Origin: Candidatus Aenigmatarchaeota archaeon
GTDB lineage: Archaea; Aenigmatarchaeota; Aenigmatarchaeia; QMZP01
Assembly (NCBI GenBank): GCA_016198605.1
Contig: JACQIG010000054.1
Span: 1-12,783 of the forward strand
Reading direction: 5' to 3'
Length of the DNA: 12,783 nt
Part shown: one piece after another, positions 5,183 through 11,920 of the stretch
Numbering within the stretch: position 1 is the first letter of the stretch
How the letters are laid out: every line of letters starts with the position of its first letter
The notes under the pieces: model-generated
The model's database searches: none
Seen by the model: only the letters and a program-made list of their open reading frames with translations
What the model was told of the DNA's origin: nothing
Program-made: the position numbers and the translations under genes

Positions 5183-5870
5183 CCGTGAGCTGCAATGCCA
5201 CCGGCCGGTCCTTTTCGCCGTGGAAATTGTGCTGCGCATTCTTGAGTATCTCCAGCTTCGCGCCGGGCACGGACTTGAACAGGTCCCAGGACTGGCTGTA
5301 AGGTATTATAGCGTCATTTTCACCGTGAAGTATGAACAGCGGCGCGCTTATCTTTTTTGCGGATGAGAATATGTCATACTTCTTCATGTCACTGATGAAT
5401 CGCCGGGTCTGCTTTGTTCTCTTGACAGGGTGCCTCTTAAGCGCGCCAGAGAAGGTCTTGTCAAGGTAGACAACAGGGTTCCATACCGCCAGGGAGTCTA
5501 TTTTCTCCCCTGGGGAGGCCAGCAAAGAGACTGACCCGCCGAAACTCGCGCCCAGCAGGCCTATCTTCCCGTATTTCCCCTTCCTTGCAAACGAGATGGC
5601 GGCTCTGAGGTCATCTATTTCGTTGGTGATGGTCAGGTCCTCAAGCCTCCCCTGGCTCTCCCCGAGGCCTGCGAAGTCAAACCTCAGGACAGCGAAGCCC
5701 GCGTTGCACAGGGCTTCCGCAAGCTTGACGAATGTCCCTTTCTCGTCCTTGTCCGAGGAGAAGCCGTGCGCCAGTATTATTATGGAGCTGGCTTTCCTTT
5801 TGGGCGCATGCAGGACGCCTATGAGCTTTTGTTTTCTTGAGTTGAGGAAGCTCACTTTCTTTGCAGGCAT
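5151..5870 (-). CDS. Alpha/beta-hydrolase (serine esterase/acyl-peptidase type)
   Basis: A 239-residue cytosolic alpha/beta hydrolase with the complete catalytic set. LAHGFSSDKDE (34-43) supplies the oxyanion region, GASFGG (107-112) holds the nucleophile S109, HGENDAIIP (182-190) holds D186 and AQHNFHG (212-218) holds H214. The FDFAGLGESQG block (64-74) is typical of the family of small esterases related to dienelactone hydrolases and acylaminoacyl peptidases. The substrate is unknown. It lies 22 nt downstream of dph2 on the same strand but also has its own TATA box (TTATAA, 5893-5898) about 25 nt before the ATG, overlapping the dph2 stop codon. Confidence 0.88.
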   Translation of the reverse strand: MPAKKVSFLNSRKQKLIGVLHAPKRKASSIIILAHGFSSDKDEKGTFVKLAEALCNAGFAVLRFDFAGLGESQGRLEDLTITNEIDDLRAAISFARKGKYGKIGLLGASFGGSVSLLASPGEKIDSLAVWNPVVYLDKTFSGALKRHPVKRTKQTRRFISDMKKYDIFSSAKKISAPLFILHGENDAIIPYSQSWDLFKSVPGAKLEILKNAQHNFHGEKDRPVALQLTVNWFSQTLSG

Positions 5871-5892
5871 GAATTATATTGGCCTGGGAGGC

Positions 5893-5898
5893 TTATAA
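5893..5898 (-). promoter_or_regulatory. TATA box TTATAA for the alpha/beta hydrolase, on the dph2 stop codon
   Basis: The palindromic TTATAA includes the TAA stop of dph2 (5893-5895). Its centre is 25.5 nt from the ATG at 5870, the usual distance for a leaderless archaeal start. Confidence 0.5.
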
Positions 5899-6834
5899 TT
5901 TCCACACGTCCTCGGGGTTCAGTATGGGCTTCCTGAAAAGCCGCGTATCCTCCCTCAGCCTCGGGCAGGCGCAGTTGACCAGGACATCCAGGTCCATGCC
6001 AAGGAGCTTCTCTGGCCTTAGCTCATCGCTCACTATTATCCATGCGCGCTTCCCAATGGACTCCAGCTTTTCCTTCATCTTGTCGGCGGCGTTAAAGTAG
6101 AGCTGGCCGGGCTTTGTGGAGACCAATATCCCGAAATTCCTGGCTTCACGCGCCTTCTCTATGCTGGCATATCTTATTTTCTCAATCCTGATTTTTTCCT
6201 TTTGCACGTCAACAAGCTCTCCCGTTTCAAAATCAAGCGACAGGACCGGCTTGTCTGTCCTTATGGCTACGCCAAGCGGGTGGAACATGCCAGAGCCAAT
6301 GTAGAGTATGCAGTCAATGGAAGCGTCAGGCAGGGCCGCTGTGGGATCGCAGCCAAGGATCTGACCGGCCTTCGCGGCATAAACCTTGGGACTGCTTATT
6401 ACGACTTCTATCCCTTTGGAGCCAAGGTATTCCTTTGCCGGCTTTAGGGATGAAAGAAACTGCAATGTTGTTACCAGGGATATCTTCCTGTATTGTTTCA
6501 ATGAGGCTATGTGATTTTCCAAGAATGGTATGGGGTCCGCTTCAATTGGATACTCCTCATAGACGACTGGCAGCTGGGCCTTCACGCCGAAGTCCGTGTG
6601 GCCGATATGCAGCAGCGCAGCGCACCCGAGCCTTGCCGCCTCCGAGTCCTTCAGGTCGCATGCGCCATAGCATGGGTCGCAGGATATGTAGGCTGTTATG
6701 CCGGCTTCCTGCAGCCTGGAGGCTATCTCAAGCGCCCTGGTCTTCAGGCCTTCAGGGAACTGCAGCAGGACTTTTCTTGCCCCTATCTCCTTCAGTTTCG
6801 CTATTGACCCCATGGGCTTCTTTTCCATCAGCAT
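5893..6834 (-). CDS. dph2: Diphthamide synthase subunit Dph2 (4Fe-4S 3-amino-3-carboxypropyl transferase)
   Basis: A 313-residue protein that starts diphthamide synthesis by moving the 3-amino-3-carboxypropyl group of S-adenosylmethionine onto a histidine of elongation factor 2. It uses a noncanonical radical from a 4Fe-4S cluster held by three cysteines spread over three domains. All three are visible: C59 in CYGACD, C162 in ILGCD and C290 in NCACPRL, close to the known archaeal positions. LLQFPEGLK (23-31) and HIGHTDFG (76-83) are further family blocks. The ATG at 6834 is chosen because a TATA element lies about 28 nt upstream. A longer open frame to 7287 runs antisense into the reductase gene and is not used. 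In-frame ATGs at 6828 and 6813 are possible alternatives. Confidence 0.93.
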   Translation of the reverse strand: MLMEKKPMGSIAKLKEIGARKVLLQFPEGLKTRALEIASRLQEAGITAYISCDPCYGACDLKDSEAARLGCAALLHIGHTDFGVKAQLPVVYEEYPIEADPIPFLENHIASLKQYRKISLVTTLQFLSSLKPAKEYLGSKGIEVVISSPKVYAAKAGQILGCDPTAALPDASIDCILYIGSGMFHPLGVAIRTDKPVLSLDFETGELVDVQKEKIRIEKIRYASIEKAREARNFGILVSTKPGQLYFNAADKMKEKLESIGKRAWIIVSDELRPEKLLGMDLDVLVNCACPRLREDTRLFRKPILNPEDVWKL

Positions 6835-6856
6835 AGCAGTATTGACGTGAGACGCA

Positions 6857-6867
6857 TTATTTATAAG
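6857..6867. promoter_or_regulatory. Shared TATA element between dph2 and HMG-CoA reductase
   Basis: TTATTTATAAG is nearly palindromic and lies in the 54-nt divergent spacer. Rightward, TTATAA (6861-6866) is centred 25.5 nt before the ATG at 6889. Leftward, TATAAATA (6865-6858) is centred about 27.5 nt before the ATG at 6834. Neither start has a good Shine-Dalgarno site. This geometry decides both start codons. Confidence 0.6.
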
Positions 6868-6888
6868 CCTTATATTGTTATACGTGGT

Positions 6889-8157
6889 ATGGCCAGTTCT
6901 GAAATGCCGGGGTTCCACAGGCTGGAGCCGGGGAAGAGGCTGGAGAAGGTGAAGGAGTTTGCAGGCCTGACAGAGGAAGAGGCTGGGCTGGTGGAAAGCA
7001 CCGGGGCCTTGGATATTTCTGCAGCAAGCCAGATGATAGAGAACGTAATAGGCACCTTTGAGCTGCCCTTCGGCATTGCGACGAATTTCCTTGTGAACGG
7101 CAGGGACTACCTCATACCCATGGTGCTGGAGGAACCGTCTGTGGTGGCCGGCGCGTCTTTTGCTGCAAAGCTGGCTAGGGCAGGCGGGGGATTTGAGGCG
7201 GGGAGCGATGAACCGGTGATGATAGGCCAGGTGCAGCTGCTTGGCGTGAGGGATGCGGCCAAGGCGAGGCAGGAGATAATGTGGCACAAGGATGAGATAG
7301 TTGACATCTGCAACAAGAAGGATTCAATGCTTGTGAAGCTGGGCGGCGGCCTCAAGGATGTTGAAGTGAGGGAGCTGGCAGGCATGCTTGTCGTGCACCT
7401 GCATGTTGACGTGAGGGACGCCATGGGCGCCAATGCCGTGAATACCATGAGCGAGGCTGTTTCGCCATACCTGGAGAGGCTGACAGGCGGGCATGCAAGG
7501 CTGAGGATAATATCCAACCTTGCAGTGAAGAGGCTTGCCAGGGCCAGGGCCGTCTGGAAGAAGCAGGCCCTTGAGGAAAGCGTGGAGGGCATGAAGGGCG
7601 GGGAGATAGCGGACGCAATCCTCGATGCGTATGCATTCGCATATGCCGACGAGTACAGGTGCGCCACGCACAACAAGGGGGTAATGAACGGGATAGACGC
7701 AGTCTGCATTGCCACAGGCAATGATTTCAGGGCGCTGGAGGCGGGGGCGCACACTTATGCGGGCGTCAAGGGCGTGAAGCCATTGACAAAATACTACAAG
7801 GACGGCAACGGGGATCTTGTTGGAGAGATAGAGCTGCCAATGGCTGTAGGCATAATAGGCGGCAGCATGAAGACGAACCCGCTTGCAAGGGTGGCGCTTA
7901 AGATACTGGGGGTGAAGAGCTCAAGTGAGCTTGCCCAGGTGATGGCCACCGTAGGGCTGGCCCAGAATTTTGCGGCTATCAGGGCCCTGGCCACGGAGGG
8001 CATACAGAAGGGCCACATGAGGCTGCATGCAAGGAACATAGCGCTGGGCGCTGGCGCGAGGGAGGAACAGGTTGACGGGGTGGTTGGCAGGATGGTGGAA
8101 AGCGGCAACATATCGTTCTCAAGCGCGAAGGAGATCCTGGAATCATATGAGCTATAA
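6889..8157 (+). CDS. Class II 3-hydroxy-3-methylglutaryl-CoA reductase
   Basis: A 422-residue enzyme that reduces HMG-CoA to mevalonate, the committed step to isoprenoids and so to archaeal ether lipids. The class II (bacterial, Pseudomonas mevalonii-like) form is shown by MVLEEPSVVAGAS (78-90, catalytic Glu), DAMGANAVNTMSEA (177-190), HNKGVMNGID (K263), ATGND (D279) and EGIQKGHMRLHARN (catalytic His at about 376), followed by a short C-terminal helix region. The class I archaeal and eukaryotic pattern is absent. The TATA box 25 nt upstream points to the ATG at 6889; an in-frame GTG at 6847 would put the TATA box inside the gene. The stop overlaps the HIT gene by 11 nt. Confidence 0.95.
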   Translation: MASSEMPGFHRLEPGKRLEKVKEFAGLTEEEAGLVESTGALDISAASQMIENVIGTFELPFGIATNFLVNGRDYLIPMVLEEPSVVAGASFAAKLARAGGGFEAGSDEPVMIGQVQLLGVRDAAKARQEIMWHKDEIVDICNKKDSMLVKLGGGLKDVEVRELAGMLVVHLHVDVRDAMGANAVNTMSEAVSPYLERLTGGHARLRIISNLAVKRLARARAVWKKQALEESVEGMKGGEIADAILDAYAFAYADEYRCATHNKGVMNGIDAVCIATGNDFRALEAGAHTYAGVKGVKPLTKYYKDGNGDLVGEIELPMAVGIIGGSMKTNPLARVALKILGVKSSSELAQVMATVGLAQNFAAIRALATEGIQKGHMRLHARNIALGAGAREEQVDGVVGRMVESGNISFSSAKEILESYEL

Positions 8158-8638
8158 AAGGTACATGGTCGCACCTCCGGGGAGGATGAAATGGATAAAA
8201 GGGCAGAAGCCGGAGGGCTGCATCTTCTGCCAGATGTTCAAGGGCGAGTATAAGGATGCGAAAATACTGCACAAGAGCAGTGATGTAGCAGTCATAATGA
8301 ACATTTACCCTTACAGCGTAGGCCACTTGCAGGTCATCCCGATAAGGCACGTCACAGTCATAGAGGGGCTCACGGATAAGGAGGGCCTTGAATTGCTCAC
8401 CTTCGTGAAGAAATCCGTAAGGCTGCTGAAGGCCGCGATAAGGCCTGAGGGGTTCAACATAGGCATAAACATCGGGGAGGTCAGCGGCGCGTCAATAGAA
8501 CACCTGCACGTGCATGTTGTCCCCAGGTTCCACGACGCGGGATTCATAGAGACGACGGCTTCCACCAAAGTGCTGCCGGAAAGCATAGACACGACTTTCA
8601 AGAGGCTGAAGAAGTTCGCCCACATGCTGGCAAAATGA
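8147..8638 (+). CDS. HIT-family nucleotide hydrolase/transferase
   Basis: A 163-residue histidine-triad protein. The triad EHLHVHVVP has H119, H121 and H123, the last beginning the catalytic HVV. The N-terminal CIFC (C25, C28), with GHLQVIPIRH (H60, H68), is the usual zinc and nucleotide-pocket region. Members hydrolyse or transfer nucleoside phosphates such as AppppA-like compounds or phosphoramidates; the exact substrate cannot be told. The ATG at 8147 overlaps the reductase stop by 11 nt, with AGGAG 13 nt upstream. A second ATG at 8165, with AGGT just before it, would remove six residues and is possible. A longer in-frame extension into the reductase gene has no support. Confidence 0.88.
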   Translation: MSYKRYMVAPPGRMKWIKGQKPEGCIFCQMFKGEYKDAKILHKSSDVAVIMNIYPYSVGHLQVIPIRHVTVIEGLTDKEGLELLTFVKKSVRLLKAAIRPEGFNIGINIGEVSGASIEHLHVHVVPRFHDAGFIETTASTKVLPESIDTTFKRLKKFAHMLAK

Positions 8639-8646
8639 TTTATAAG
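8639..8646 (+). promoter_or_regulatory. TATA box TTTATAAG for the phosphomannomutase
   Basis: The box begins directly after the TGA stop of the HIT gene, and its centre is about 24 nt before the ATG at 8666. The 12-mer TGATTTATAAGC, stop codon plus box, recurs exactly at 10332-10343. Confidence 0.6.
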
Positions 8647-8665
8647 CCAAAGGCAATCGGATAGC

Positions 8666-9994
8666 ATGTCAATTTTCAAGGCCTATGACATCAGGGGCGT
8701 GTACCCGGGAGAGCTTGACGAGGAGATGGCCGGGAAGATAGGCCTGGCTTTTGGCAAGCTCTTCGGCGGGGCCGTGGCTGTAGGCATGGACATGAGGCTC
8801 AGCTCGCCCTCGCTCAAGGCCGCATTCCTAGCAGGGCTGCATGCCAATGGCTCAAGGGTTTTTGACATAGGCGTGGTGCCCACGCCGCTTGTTTACTTCG
8901 CCGCGGCCTTCTCTGGCTTTGACGCGGCAGTAAACGTGACCGCCAGCCACAACCCGAAGGAATTCAACGGCTTCAAGTTCTGCAGGAAGGGAGGCGTATG
9001 CCTGAGCTATGAGACCGGCATTGCTGAAATGGAGAAGATGGTTGCCGGGGCCAGTCCTGCAAAGGTGAGTGTAAAGGCAGAGACAAAGGATTTGGTTGGG
9101 GATTATGTCAGGTACTGCCTGTCAAAAGCCGCCCTCATGAAGCCGCTGAAGGTTGTCATAGACGCAGGCAATGGGACAGCCGGCATCGTTGCCCCGGGTA
9201 TTTTCAGGGGGCTGGGATGCGACGTTGTTGAGATGTATTGCGAGCCCGATGGGGATTTCCCAAACCACACCCCTGACCCGCTTGTGAAGGCAAACCTCAG
9301 GGACCTGCAGAAGAGGGTTGTGGAGGCGGGAGCGGACCTGGGCATAGCCTATGATGGCGATGGTGACAGGGTTGGCTTTGTGGACAGCGAAGGGAAAGTG
9401 ATAGAGAGCAATGATGCCTTTGCGCTCTTCGCCAAGTCTGCGCTTTCCACGCACAAAGGCGCGCCCGTGGTCTTTGACGTGTCATGCTCCAGTATGATAG
9501 AGGACGTGATAAGGCTTGCGGGCGGGAAGCCTGTGGCGTGCAGGGTTGGGCATTCCTACATACAGCAGGCGATGCTGGAGAAGGGCTGTGTGCTCGGCGG
9601 GGAGACCTCGGGCCATTACTACTTCAGGGAGAATTTCTCATATGACGATGGCATATTCGCGAGCCTGAAGTTCGCGGAGATTGCGAGCAGGCTGGACATA
9701 CGGAAGGAGGTGGGTGCGCTGCCTAAATACCACACGTCGGATGACACGAGGGTGCGCTGCGAGGATGGCAGGAAGTTCCTGGTAGTGGAGGAGATAAGAC
9801 GGAAACTGGCAGCGGAAGGCCACAGGATAATAGACATGGACGGCGTGAAGGTCGTGTTTGACGACGGCTGGGCTCTCATGAGGGCAAGCAACACGCAGCC
9901 TGCAATTGTGACCAGATGGGAGGCAAAGGATAGGGAATCTTTTGACAGGATAGGCTCTTTTGTCAGGGAGGCTGTGGGGCATGCCACTGGATAG
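8666..9994 (+). CDS. Phosphomannomutase/phosphoglucomutase
   Basis: A 442-residue enzyme of the alpha-D-phosphohexomutase family, which interconverts hexose-6- and hexose-1-phosphates through a phosphoserine. All four sites are present: the active serine S94 in TASHNP, the Mg-binding loop YDGDGDR (D230, D232, D234), the sugar loop GETSGH (312-317) and the phosphate loop RASNTQP (406-412). The last usually reads SNTEP, so Q411 replaces the common Glu. The opening IFKAYDIRG is classic. Product mannose-1-phosphate or glucose-1-phosphate feeds nucleotide sugars for glycan synthesis. A TATA box 24 nt upstream supports the start. The 3' end overlaps the cupin gene by 14 nt. Confidence 0.94.
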   Translation: MSIFKAYDIRGVYPGELDEEMAGKIGLAFGKLFGGAVAVGMDMRLSSPSLKAAFLAGLHANGSRVFDIGVVPTPLVYFAAAFSGFDAAVNVTASHNPKEFNGFKFCRKGGVCLSYETGIAEMEKMVAGASPAKVSVKAETKDLVGDYVRYCLSKAALMKPLKVVIDAGNGTAGIVAPGIFRGLGCDVVEMYCEPDGDFPNHTPDPLVKANLRDLQKRVVEAGADLGIAYDGDGDRVGFVDSEGKVIESNDAFALFAKSALSTHKGAPVVFDVSCSSMIEDVIRLAGGKPVACRVGHSYIQQAMLEKGCVLGGETSGHYYFRENFSYDDGIFASLKFAEIASRLDIRKEVGALPKYHTSDDTRVRCEDGRKFLVVEEIRRKLAAEGHRIIDMDGVKVVFDDGWALMRASNTQPAIVTRWEAKDRESFDRIGSFVREAVGHATG

Positions 9995-10334
9995 GCCTGA
10001 GCCTTTCACAGAAGAGAGGCCTTGGGGCAGCTTCAGGCAGTTTGTCCTGAACAGGACCTGCACGGTGAAGATACTGAGGATAGGTGCAAACCAGGCCATA
10101 AGCAAGCAGTCCCACAGTAACAGGTCTGAGTTCTGGGTAATCCTTGATAATGGCATAAAGGTGGAGATAGGCGGGAAAACATGGCTGACAAAGGAGGGCG
10201 ATGAGTTGTTTATCCCGAAGGGGTCTATTCACAGGCTCTCCTCGGGCAGGGGAGGCCGCTGGCTGGAGATATCACTGGGGGATTTTGACGAAAACGATTA
10301 CGTGAGGCATGAGGATAAGTACGGAAGGATATGA
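9981..10334 (+). CDS. Cupin, mannose-6-phosphate isomerase type II-like
   Basis: A 117-residue single-cupin protein that resembles the C-terminal isomerase domain of bifunctional mannose-1-phosphate guanylyltransferase/mannose-6-phosphate isomerase. RPWGSFRQF (13-21), the metal-site block KQSHSNRSEFW (Q43, H45, E50) and IPKGSIHRL (H84) match that family. The second His of the usual HxH pair is replaced by Asn47, so activity is not assured. The partner gene fits: isomerase and mutase would link fructose-6-phosphate to mannose-1-phosphate. The ATG at 9981 overlaps the mutase stop by 14 nt and has GGGAGG 9 nt upstream. A TTG at 9960 is a less likely start. Confidence 0.85.
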   Translation: MPLDRPEPFTEERPWGSFRQFVLNRTCTVKILRIGANQAISKQSHSNRSEFWVILDNGIKVEIGGKTWLTKEGDELFIPKGSIHRLSSGRGGRWLEISLGDFDENDYVRHEDKYGRI

Positions 10335-10342
10335 TTTATAAG
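10335..10342 (+). promoter_or_regulatory. TATA box TTTATAAG for rpoL
   Basis: The box begins directly after the TGA stop of the cupin gene. Transcription should begin near 10365, leaving a leader of about 29 nt before the chosen ATG at 10394. This fits the presence of a Shine-Dalgarno site there. Confidence 0.5.
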
Positions 10343-10383
10343 CGTATGGTGCATAATTAATGTAAAACAACTATGCAGGTTTT

Positions 10384-10389
10384 AGGTGG
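10384..10389 (+). promoter_or_regulatory. Shine-Dalgarno AGGTGG deciding the rpoL start
   Basis: AGGTGG ends 4 nt before the ATG at 10394 and complements the archaeal 16S tail over AGGTG. It favours 10394 over the in-frame ATG at 10373. The same hexamer with the same spacing precedes the TTG at 11921. Confidence 0.6.
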
Positions 10390-10393
10390 CATT

Positions 10394-10663
10394 ATGGAAC
10401 TGGAAATAGCGGAATCGCAGAAGGACTGCGTCAAGGTCATTGTGAAGGGCGAATCGCATACGCTCTGCAACCTGCTGAGGGAGAAATCATGGGAAGCGGG
10501 GGCCAAGCAGGCCGCTTACATGGTGGAGCACCCATACATGTCGGACCCGAAGATAATAGTCAGGGCTGCAAACCCGAAGAAGGTCCTCAGGGACGCGGCG
10601 CAGATGGTTGTGGATGAGGCAATGGATTTTGAGAAGGAATTCAAGAGGGCGCTGAAGAGGTAG
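10394..10663 (+). CDS. rpoL: DNA-directed RNA polymerase subunit L (Rpo11)
   Basis: An 89-residue subunit of archaeal RNA polymerase, homologous to eukaryotic RPB11/AC19. It pairs with subunit D to nucleate enzyme assembly. The diagnostic blocks are VKGESHTLCNLLRE (17-30) and AAYMVEHPYMSDPKIIVRA (40-58), followed by a long C-terminal helix. The start MELEIAES fits family N-termini and has an AGGTGG site 4 nt upstream. Starting at 10373 would add seven unmatched residues. The gene has its own TATA box after the cupin gene. It ends 1 nt before the stop of the convergent membrane-protein gene. Confidence 0.95.
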   Translation: MELEIAESQKDCVKVIVKGESHTLCNLLREKSWEAGAKQAAYMVEHPYMSDPKIIVRAANPKKVLRDAAQMVVDEAMDFEKEFKRALKR

Positions 10664-10664
10664 C

Positions 10665-11099
10665 TTATTGCGTTGATATCTTGTAGACTGCGTAGAATAC
10701 CATCAATATCACTACCAAGCCTGTGCCTATTAGTATTGTCTGGCCGTCCAGCCCGAAGGCCTTTATCTGCAGGACGTCCTCAAACTGGGTGAGCAGGATG
10801 AGGAAGAGCCCGAATACTATTACCAGCAAGGGCCAGTCCTTGGCGTCGCCCTTCTCCCTGAACAGGGTGGCTATGAACCCGAGGAAGAACGCTCCTATGA
10901 AGAACAGCGTGGCGAATGGCAGGGCCTGGAAGATGAAGGCCACGGCGGGCTCGTATGTCGCGGCGAATATGGCTATCACCAGCGCTATTATCACCTTCAC
11001 CGCGTTCTTCTTGAATACCCCGCTGACCTCCATGGCGCCGTAGACAACGGCAAGCATGAAGAGGAACGGGATCCCGAACGTGTAGATGTCAAATGCCAT
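10665..11099 (-). CDS. Multi-span membrane protein, unrecognised
   Basis: A 144-residue protein of mostly hydrophobic residues, with about five membrane spans (roughly 5-24, 33-48, 52-80, 88-105 and 121-140). A short positively charged loop, REKGDAKDW, lies at 81-89. I see no catalytic motif and do not recognise the family. The ATG at 11099 lies 4 nt after the stop of the upstream gene (11104). An in-frame ATG at 11120 would overlap that gene by 17 nt and add seven residues. The tight spacing shows it forms an operon with the 245-residue membrane protein, and the two products may work together. It converges on rpoL with 1 nt between stop codons. Confidence 0.75.
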   Translation of the reverse strand: MAFDIYTFGIPFLFMLAVVYGAMEVSGVFKKNAVKVIIALVIAIFAATYEPAVAFIFQALPFATLFFIGAFFLGFIATLFREKGDAKDWPLLVIVFGLFLILLTQFEDVLQIKAFGLDGQTILIGTGLVVILMVFYAVYKISTQ

Positions 11100-11103
11100 A
11101 TAG

Positions 11104-11841
11104 CTAATCCCCGTCGCCATACTGCTTTGAGTGTTTCTTGACCCTGCCAGTGATTTCGTCTAGCCTTGCCCAGTAGCCTTGTATTTCCCTTGGCTTGATG
11201 GCACCGAACTTTACAAAATCTTCCAGGTTATCTATTGCTTCTATGACTGTCTTTTTCTGGTCCCTGAATTCGGCCATTATTGTGCCTACATCCTGGTACT
11301 TGCCAATCTTGTTTACCTTGTCAGCCGTAAGCTCCAGGTCCTGCATGCGGGATTCTATTATTCTCTTAAGTTTCTTCTCCTCTCCTGTTATTGCGCCTTT
11401 GGTCCTTCTTGTGGCATAATCAACCGCTTCTCCCGCAAAAGGCAGGCCGCCCTTGCCGGCTCCACCGTATTCATGCGTCCTGCCCACCAGCATCCTAAGG
11501 AATATCCAGATGCCGACCAGTATTATGACGAAAAGGTACCATATCTGCGATATCGGCAGGATTACAGGGTACCAGCCCTGGAGTATGACGAAGACAAGGA
11601 TTGCAACCCCTGCTAGCAGGCGGAGGCCTTTATCAGCAGGCTTGTCGTTCCTTATGATAAAATTGCTAAGGAAATAGATGAACAGCACCATGAAGACCGT
11701 CGGGAAAAAGAGGAAGAAGATGAGCGCCTGGATGTCGCCGCTCTCGGCCTGGCGGCGCAGGACGAACTCCTGGCAGCGCTGGGCAGCGTCAAAGGTGGGG
11801 CAGAGCACGTTTATGAGTGCCTGGAAGATGTCTATTGCCAT
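11104..11841 (-). CDS. Membrane protein with cytosolic coiled-coil tail, unrecognised
   Basis: A 245-residue protein in two parts. Residues 1-37 are amphipathic, with cysteines at 14 and 23. Three membrane spans follow (about 39-63, 74-95 and 98-119). After a glycine-rich linker (EYGGAGKGG, 124-132), residues 155-240 are strongly charged and helical, with heptad-like spacing that suggests a coiled coil. No enzyme motif is visible and I cannot name a family. TTTAAA (11863-11868) centred about 25 nt before the ATG implies a leaderless transcript. It is the first gene of a two-gene operon with the smaller membrane protein and diverges from the surface-protein gene, so a role at the cell envelope is a reasonable but unproven guess. 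Confidence 0.78.
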   Translation of the reverse strand: MAIDIFQALINVLCPTFDAAQRCQEFVLRRQAESGDIQALIFFLFFPTVFMVLFIYFLSNFIIRNDKPADKGLRLLAGVAILVFVILQGWYPVILPISQIWYLFVIILVGIWIFLRMLVGRTHEYGGAGKGGLPFAGEAVDYATRRTKGAITGEEKKLKRIIESRMQDLELTADKVNKIGKYQDVGTIMAEFRDQKKTVIEAIDNLEDFVKFGAIKPREIQGYWARLDEITGRVKKHSKQYGDGD

Positions 11842-11862
11842 AATCCTATTTTGCCAGCCAAG

Positions 11863-11868
11863 TTTAAA
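11863..11868. promoter_or_regulatory. TTTAAA TATA box, leftward and possibly rightward
   Basis: The palindromic TTTAAA is centred 24.5 nt from the leftward ATG at 11841. Rightward it would start transcription near 11891, giving a leader of about 30 nt that contains the AGGTGG site before the TTG at 11921. Another AT stretch, CTATAAAT at 11898-11905, is too close to 11921 to serve a leaderless start there. Confidence 0.5.
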
Positions 11869-11910
11869 TCTTCAAGCTTTTTAGGGTGCTTTCGCACTAT
11901 AAATATAATA

Positions 11911-11916
11911 AGGTGG
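11911..11916 (+). promoter_or_regulatory. Shine-Dalgarno AGGTGG before the TTG start of the surface protein
   Basis: AGGTGG is followed by 4 nt and then TTG at 11921. The hexamer and spacing are identical to those before the rpoL ATG, which supports TTG initiation. Confidence 0.6.
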
Positions 11917-11920
11917 GTTT

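Noticed and set aside
5293..5345. Possible tRNA or hairpin in the alpha/beta hydrolase region
   Set aside because: Short complementary stretches exist but no cloverleaf arms or T-loop consensus can be drawn; it is ordinary coding sequence.
6835..7287. N-terminal extension of dph2 by about 150 residues
   Set aside because: The extension lies antisense to the HMG-CoA reductase gene, has no resemblance to Dph2, and would place the TATA element inside the coding region. The start at 6834 fits the family and the promoter.
7107..7754. Minus-strand frame of 215 codons inside the HMG-CoA reductase gene
   Set aside because: It is Ser/Thr/Pro-rich antisense to a strongly conserved enzyme, without a promoter or recognisable domain.
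8072..8146. 25-codon upstream extension of the HIT protein
   Set aside because: It lies within the reductase C-terminus, has no similarity to HIT proteins, and the ATG at 8147 gives a standard N-terminus before the CIFC motif.
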